NCBI GenBank assembly: GCA_965222485.1 | Contig: CBDCUC010000027.1 | Span: 1 to 9,572 of the forward strand | Origin: CBDCUC01 sp965222485 | Lineage (GTDB): Bacteria > Pseudomonadota > Alphaproteobacteria > Rhizobiales > Hyphomicrobiaceae | DNA length: 9,572 nucleotides | Direction: 5' to 3' | In this document: piece after piece, positions 6,954 to 9,572 of the stretch | How the letters are laid out: each line of letters begins with the position of its first letter | Numbering within the stretch: position 1 is the stretch's first letter | Made by a program: the position numbers and the translations under genes | The notes under the pieces: generated by a model | The model's database searches: none | What the model was told of the DNA's origin: nothing | What the model saw: the letters and a program-made list of their open reading frames with translations, nothing else

Positions 6954-8357
6954 ATGGCCGATGTTTTTATTAGTTATTCCAGAGACGACAGAGATCGCGT
7001 TGAGACTATCGCTAGCGCCTTAGAGGCTGAGGGGTTGTCCGTATGGTGGGACCCTGAGATACGCCCTGGCGAGACATTCGATGATGTCATTCAACAAGAG
7101 ATAGACCGGGCCAAGTGTGTCGTTGTCGTCTGGTCAGAGAAGTCTACTCAATCCAAGTGGGTCCGCTCAGAGGCTAGTGAAGCGGACGACCGGAACATCA
7201 TTGTTCCCACTAGGATTGATAACGCCCGCATCCCAATAGCCTTCAAGCTCATCCAAACAGAAGACTTCTCCTCTTGGAATGGTGATCGTAACGCCGATTG
7301 CTGGCAACGTGTGATGCTTCAGGTGGGGGCACTGACCAGTAAGGATGTTGTTGGGTTTGAACCAAGCACACAACAAAGTGGAGCACACTGGAAGAGCCTA
7401 CTTGGTGCTGGTGGGTTGGCCTTGGTCGTTCTGGGTCTGCTTGGTTTCGCTTGGTGGTACGGGCCTGAAACGGATCGATATATTTTGGCTAGTGCAGGTG
7501 GTCTGGCCCTCTTGGCACTCAGTCTGTTCCGAATTGCAGATAAGGACCTGAACCCTGCACTTAAGGCGATTGCTAGACAGTGGTTCTTACCGGTTGAAGG
7601 TACAGTCCGTGTGAACACCATTGAGGCATTCAACAATATGTTTGAGTCATTCTTTGGTCGGGCTCATTTTTCAATAAAGTGTGTTCAAAATTCCACGAAT
7701 GCTTCGACGATTGCACTCATAATCATATTTCTAATCAGTTTCCTTTTAACTCAGGCTTCACCCCTTGATACCGTTGACACCACCACACTTAATAAACTTG
7801 TTCCGCCAATAGTTTTAATTGCACTAGTCAATATTTTTGGGGATTACATTTCTCTTTTGGAAACGCGGGTTTTGCTACGGCTATCTGCGAAACATCAAAA
7901 ACTTCTTGTGCCAGCTTTGTTGCTTGATGCGGTTCTGACGCCAATAATATTTGCTTTTTTCTTTGCGTTCATCCCTGTTATAATAGGGGCAGTTTTGTTT
8001 GGCGATTTTCAAGCCGTAGAAATTATTTTTGGTACCTTTCTTAGTTTGTTGAACATTTTGGCGCTAAATCCTTACAGTGTCGCGGAAACGAGATTGGATG
8101 AAAACCTTGTTTTAGCTATACGGGCGGGCTTTGCAACTGCCTACATCACCTCTATCTGGCTTTGGTTGGCACTCATATTCGGTCCAATCGTCCGCTTCTT
8201 TGTGTGGAGCCGTCACACTGGACTGACTGCTGTTGGCCGTATTCTTGATACTCAGAACAAACCCTTCACAGCACTTGGGTACGTCACTGCTCTCTTGATC
8301 TTGCTCATTGGCCTGGGAGCTTGGGGAACATCTCAGGCTGTGGCCATGTGGTCTTGA
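6954..8357 (+). CDS. TIR-domain protein with C-terminal multi-pass membrane region (467 aa)
   Basis: N-terminal TIR domain (~1-128): MADVFISYSRDDRD (1-14), LSVWWDPEIRPGETFDD (28-44), AKCVVVVWSEKSTQSKWVRSEA (53-74) and NIIVPTRIDNARIPIAF (81-97) fit the bacterial TIR_2-type pattern. TIR domains bind or cleave NAD or mediate signalling. The rest is a large membrane region with about seven or eight hydrophobic segments, near 148-168, 177-192, 250-266, 281-297, 318-347, 355-371, 388-415 and 437-457. A soluble segment (~193-249) separates the second and third. The membrane part contains FESFFGRAHFS (230-240) and NIFGDYISLLETR (293-305), a pattern I faintly associate with an uncharacterised membrane-protein family. 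The start is ATG 6954, with GGGGGAG 6 bases upstream. The second TIR gene follows 13 bases later, so the two are surely co-transcribed. The natural reading is a membrane-anchored TIR effector or sensor. The TIR coding part is visibly richer in G+C than the membrane part. Confidence 0.88.
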   Translation: MADVFISYSRDDRDRVETIASALEAEGLSVWWDPEIRPGETFDDVIQQEIDRAKCVVVVWSEKSTQSKWVRSEASEADDRNIIVPTRIDNARIPIAFKLIQTEDFSSWNGDRNADCWQRVMLQVGALTSKDVVGFEPSTQQSGAHWKSLLGAGGLALVVLGLLGFAWWYGPETDRYILASAGGLALLALSLFRIADKDLNPALKAIARQWFLPVEGTVRVNTIEAFNNMFESFFGRAHFSIKCVQNSTNASTIALIIIFLISFLLTQASPLDTVDTTTLNKLVPPIVLIALVNIFGDYISLLETRVLLRLSAKHQKLLVPALLLDAVLTPIIFAFFFAFIPVIIGAVLFGDFQAVEIIFGTFLSLLNILALNPYSVAETRLDENLVLAIRAGFATAYITSIWLWLALIFGPIVRFFVWSRHTGLTAVGRILDTQNKPFTALGYVTALLILLIGLGAWGTSQAVAMWS

Positions 8358-8361
8358 GGGG
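8356..8361 (+). promoter_or_regulatory. Ribosome binding site overlapping the upstream stop codon
   Basis: GAGGGG overlaps the last two bases of the first TIR gene's TGA (8355-8357) and lies 9 bases before ATG 8371. This suggests translational coupling of the two TIR genes and fixes the second start at ATG 8371 rather than an in-frame TTG at 8308. Confidence 0.65.
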
Positions 8362-8370
8362 AAAAGCACG

Positions 8371-9477
8371 ATGGCTGATGTCTTTATTTCATACTCAAAA
8401 GCTGACCGTGATCTGGCACTGAAGCTATCGGCGCTATTGGAAAGCTACGGCTACACAACGTGGTGGGACACCTCCCTCGAACCTGCTGACAAATATCGAG
8501 ACAAGATCATGGGTGAGCTGGATGCCGCCCGAGCAGTTATTTCGATATGGACTGAGAACAGCGTCAAATCTGATTGGGTAAGAGCAGAGGCAGGACGAGC
8601 AAGAGGACAAAACAAGCTTATCCCAGTGAAAGCGAGTGGGGTTGAATACGGCGACATCCCCTTACCCTTCGGGGAGATGCACACAGAGCCTCTGGACAAC
8701 GAAGAAGTAGTGCTCGGTGCTGTAAAGGAGTTGTTGGAACGTCCCCAGGAAAAGCCCTCGTGGTGGCGAATGTCTTGGGCAGGGGTGCGTCACGAGGCGC
8801 TGGCTTGGTTTGGGATAATAGGGGCTGTGTTGACATTGGTGACCGGCCTTAAAAGTGTACTCATATTCGCAACTTGGTGTTCGCTAATAGTTGAAAACTG
8901 GGCCATTGCTATTACTGCATTGTGGTCCAAGGTTCTGTTTTTCGTTCCGAATGTGTCACGTTTCGATGCGGCCCTTCTTACAATATTTTTATTTGGCCTA
9001 CTTAATGTTTTGAATTCAAGTCATTCTGACGGAGGAAATAAACTGAAACCACACCAAGTGATTCTTCTTGGACTATCCGTAGGCTTTTTACTTATATTGA
9101 TTTTTGCGGTTTACCTAGATGGTAGTGTTGATCTTTTTTCCAATCCTCCAAGCGGAAGTATTGGGGTCTTTGGAAGCCTAGTATGGTCGCTTGGGCAAAT
9201 GTATATCTTTTTTGGCGAAGACAACACTGCGATCGGGTTAGCTGTAATGTATTTTATTCTGTTCGGCATTCCAATTCTAGTACTTTGCTTTGGCGCAGTG
9301 CTTTCAATCTCTTTTCTTAGGCTTTCTGGGCGGAAACTGAGCGCTCGAAAACTGACTATCCGGCTATCTCGCATTACAATTGGTGTCGTACTTGTGACGG
9401 CTCTGAACCGCTTCTCCCTGTGGATCGAACCCCATTGTACAGATGGTAGTGTGCTGCATCGATTATGTGGGAGTTAG
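8371..9477 (+). CDS. Second TIR-domain protein with a different multi-pass membrane region (368 aa)
   Basis: The N-terminal TIR domain (~1-123) aligns without gaps to the first TIR protein over its first ~75 residues: MADVFISYSKADRD (1-14), YTTWWDTSLEPADKYRDK (28-45), ARAVISIWTENSVKSDWVRAEA (53-74), NKLIPVKA (81-88). Aligned to SARM1, the position of the catalytic Glu is Arg43 here, so NAD cleavage is uncertain; Asp44 and Glu49 are shared with the partner. A Pro/Trp-rich linker (124-140) leads to about six or seven hydrophobic segments, near 145-165, 166-186, 198-214, 229-248, 263-281, 288-314 and 334-348. The membrane half shows no clear similarity to that of the first TIR protein; only the TIR half is paralogous. 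The last ~20 residues after the final segment are short and contain Cys356 and Cys366. The ribosome site overlaps the upstream stop, so the pair is probably made together and may form a heteromeric membrane complex (inference). Confidence 0.86.
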   Translation: MADVFISYSKADRDLALKLSALLESYGYTTWWDTSLEPADKYRDKIMGELDAARAVISIWTENSVKSDWVRAEAGRARGQNKLIPVKASGVEYGDIPLPFGEMHTEPLDNEEVVLGAVKELLERPQEKPSWWRMSWAGVRHEALAWFGIIGAVLTLVTGLKSVLIFATWCSLIVENWAIAITALWSKVLFFVPNVSRFDAALLTIFLFGLLNVLNSSHSDGGNKLKPHQVILLGLSVGFLLILIFAVYLDGSVDLFSNPPSGSIGVFGSLVWSLGQMYIFFGEDNTAIGLAVMYFILFGIPILVLCFGAVLSISFLRLSGRKLSARKLTIRLSRITIGVVLVTALNRFSLWIEPHCTDGSVLHRLCGS

Positions 9478-9572
9478 AGTTCAAACAGATTCCCACCTAC
9501 CCTCGCCCTGCCATCAAAAATTTTGGTGAGATAATTTCGAGGTGCCATACACCTTGGTGACCACCCCCCTAT
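9478..9572. other. Right-end sequence with no firm feature
   Basis: Ninety-five bases after the second TIR gene. A minus-strand frame runs from the window edge to a TAA at 9474-9476, overlapping the TIR gene's stop, and ends GNLFEL. It could be the last ~32 codons of a convergent gene but is too short to support. I see no terminator hairpin with a T run and no attachment-site copy that can be matched to the left end. Confidence 0.3.

Noticed and set aside
7660..8100. AT-rich second half of the first TIR gene as a sign of domain acquisition from another source
   Set aside because: Hydrophobic membrane segments use T-rich codons (Phe, Ile, Leu), which explains most of the shift.
9474..9572. 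Minus-strand open frame entering from the right edge and ending GNLFEL
   Set aside because: Only about 32 codons are visible and no family is recognisable, so a convergent partial gene cannot be claimed.

Overview
The window looks like one arm of a bacterial integrative mobile element with defence-type cargo. Gene style points to a proteobacterium of intermediate G+C: Shine-Dalgarno starts, a proteobacterial-type phage integrase, an AEP primase-helicase, and TIR proteins starting MADVFISYS. A marine or environmental alpha- or gammaproteobacterium is my best guess from protein style alone; nothing here fixes the taxon. There are no tRNA or rRNA genes, CRISPR arrays or insertion sequences.

Left part (2-4233, + strand): a tyrosine recombinase cut by the window edge, then a very AT-rich 257-base gap. 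Next is a two-gene replication unit, made of a 120-residue protein of unknown function and a 948-residue protein joining a RepB/AEP-type primase, a PriCT_2-like segment and a helicase. Integrase plus primase-helicase is the core of many integrative plasmids and phage-satellite-like islands. A G-rich hairpin with a T run (4297-4339) closes this unit. No relaxase, capsid, partition or HTH regulator gene is visible.

Right part (4425-9477): two divergent operons around a 297-base intergenic region. On the minus strand are a soluble KAP-family P-loop NTPase and, 21 bases after it, a nucleoside 2-deoxyribosyltransferase-like protein. On the plus strand are two tandem genes, each an N-terminal TIR domain followed by a large multi-pass membrane region; the second gene's ribosome site overlaps the first gene's stop. 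The region between the operons holds three inverted repeats that could be operators.

The most interesting hypothesis is that these four cargo genes form one or two anti-phage systems carried by the element. They combine a KAP NTPase sensor or switch, a nucleotide-processing fold, and two membrane-bound TIR effectors. This is inference from domains and layout; no named system was recognised. The last 95 bases hold nothing firmly identified.
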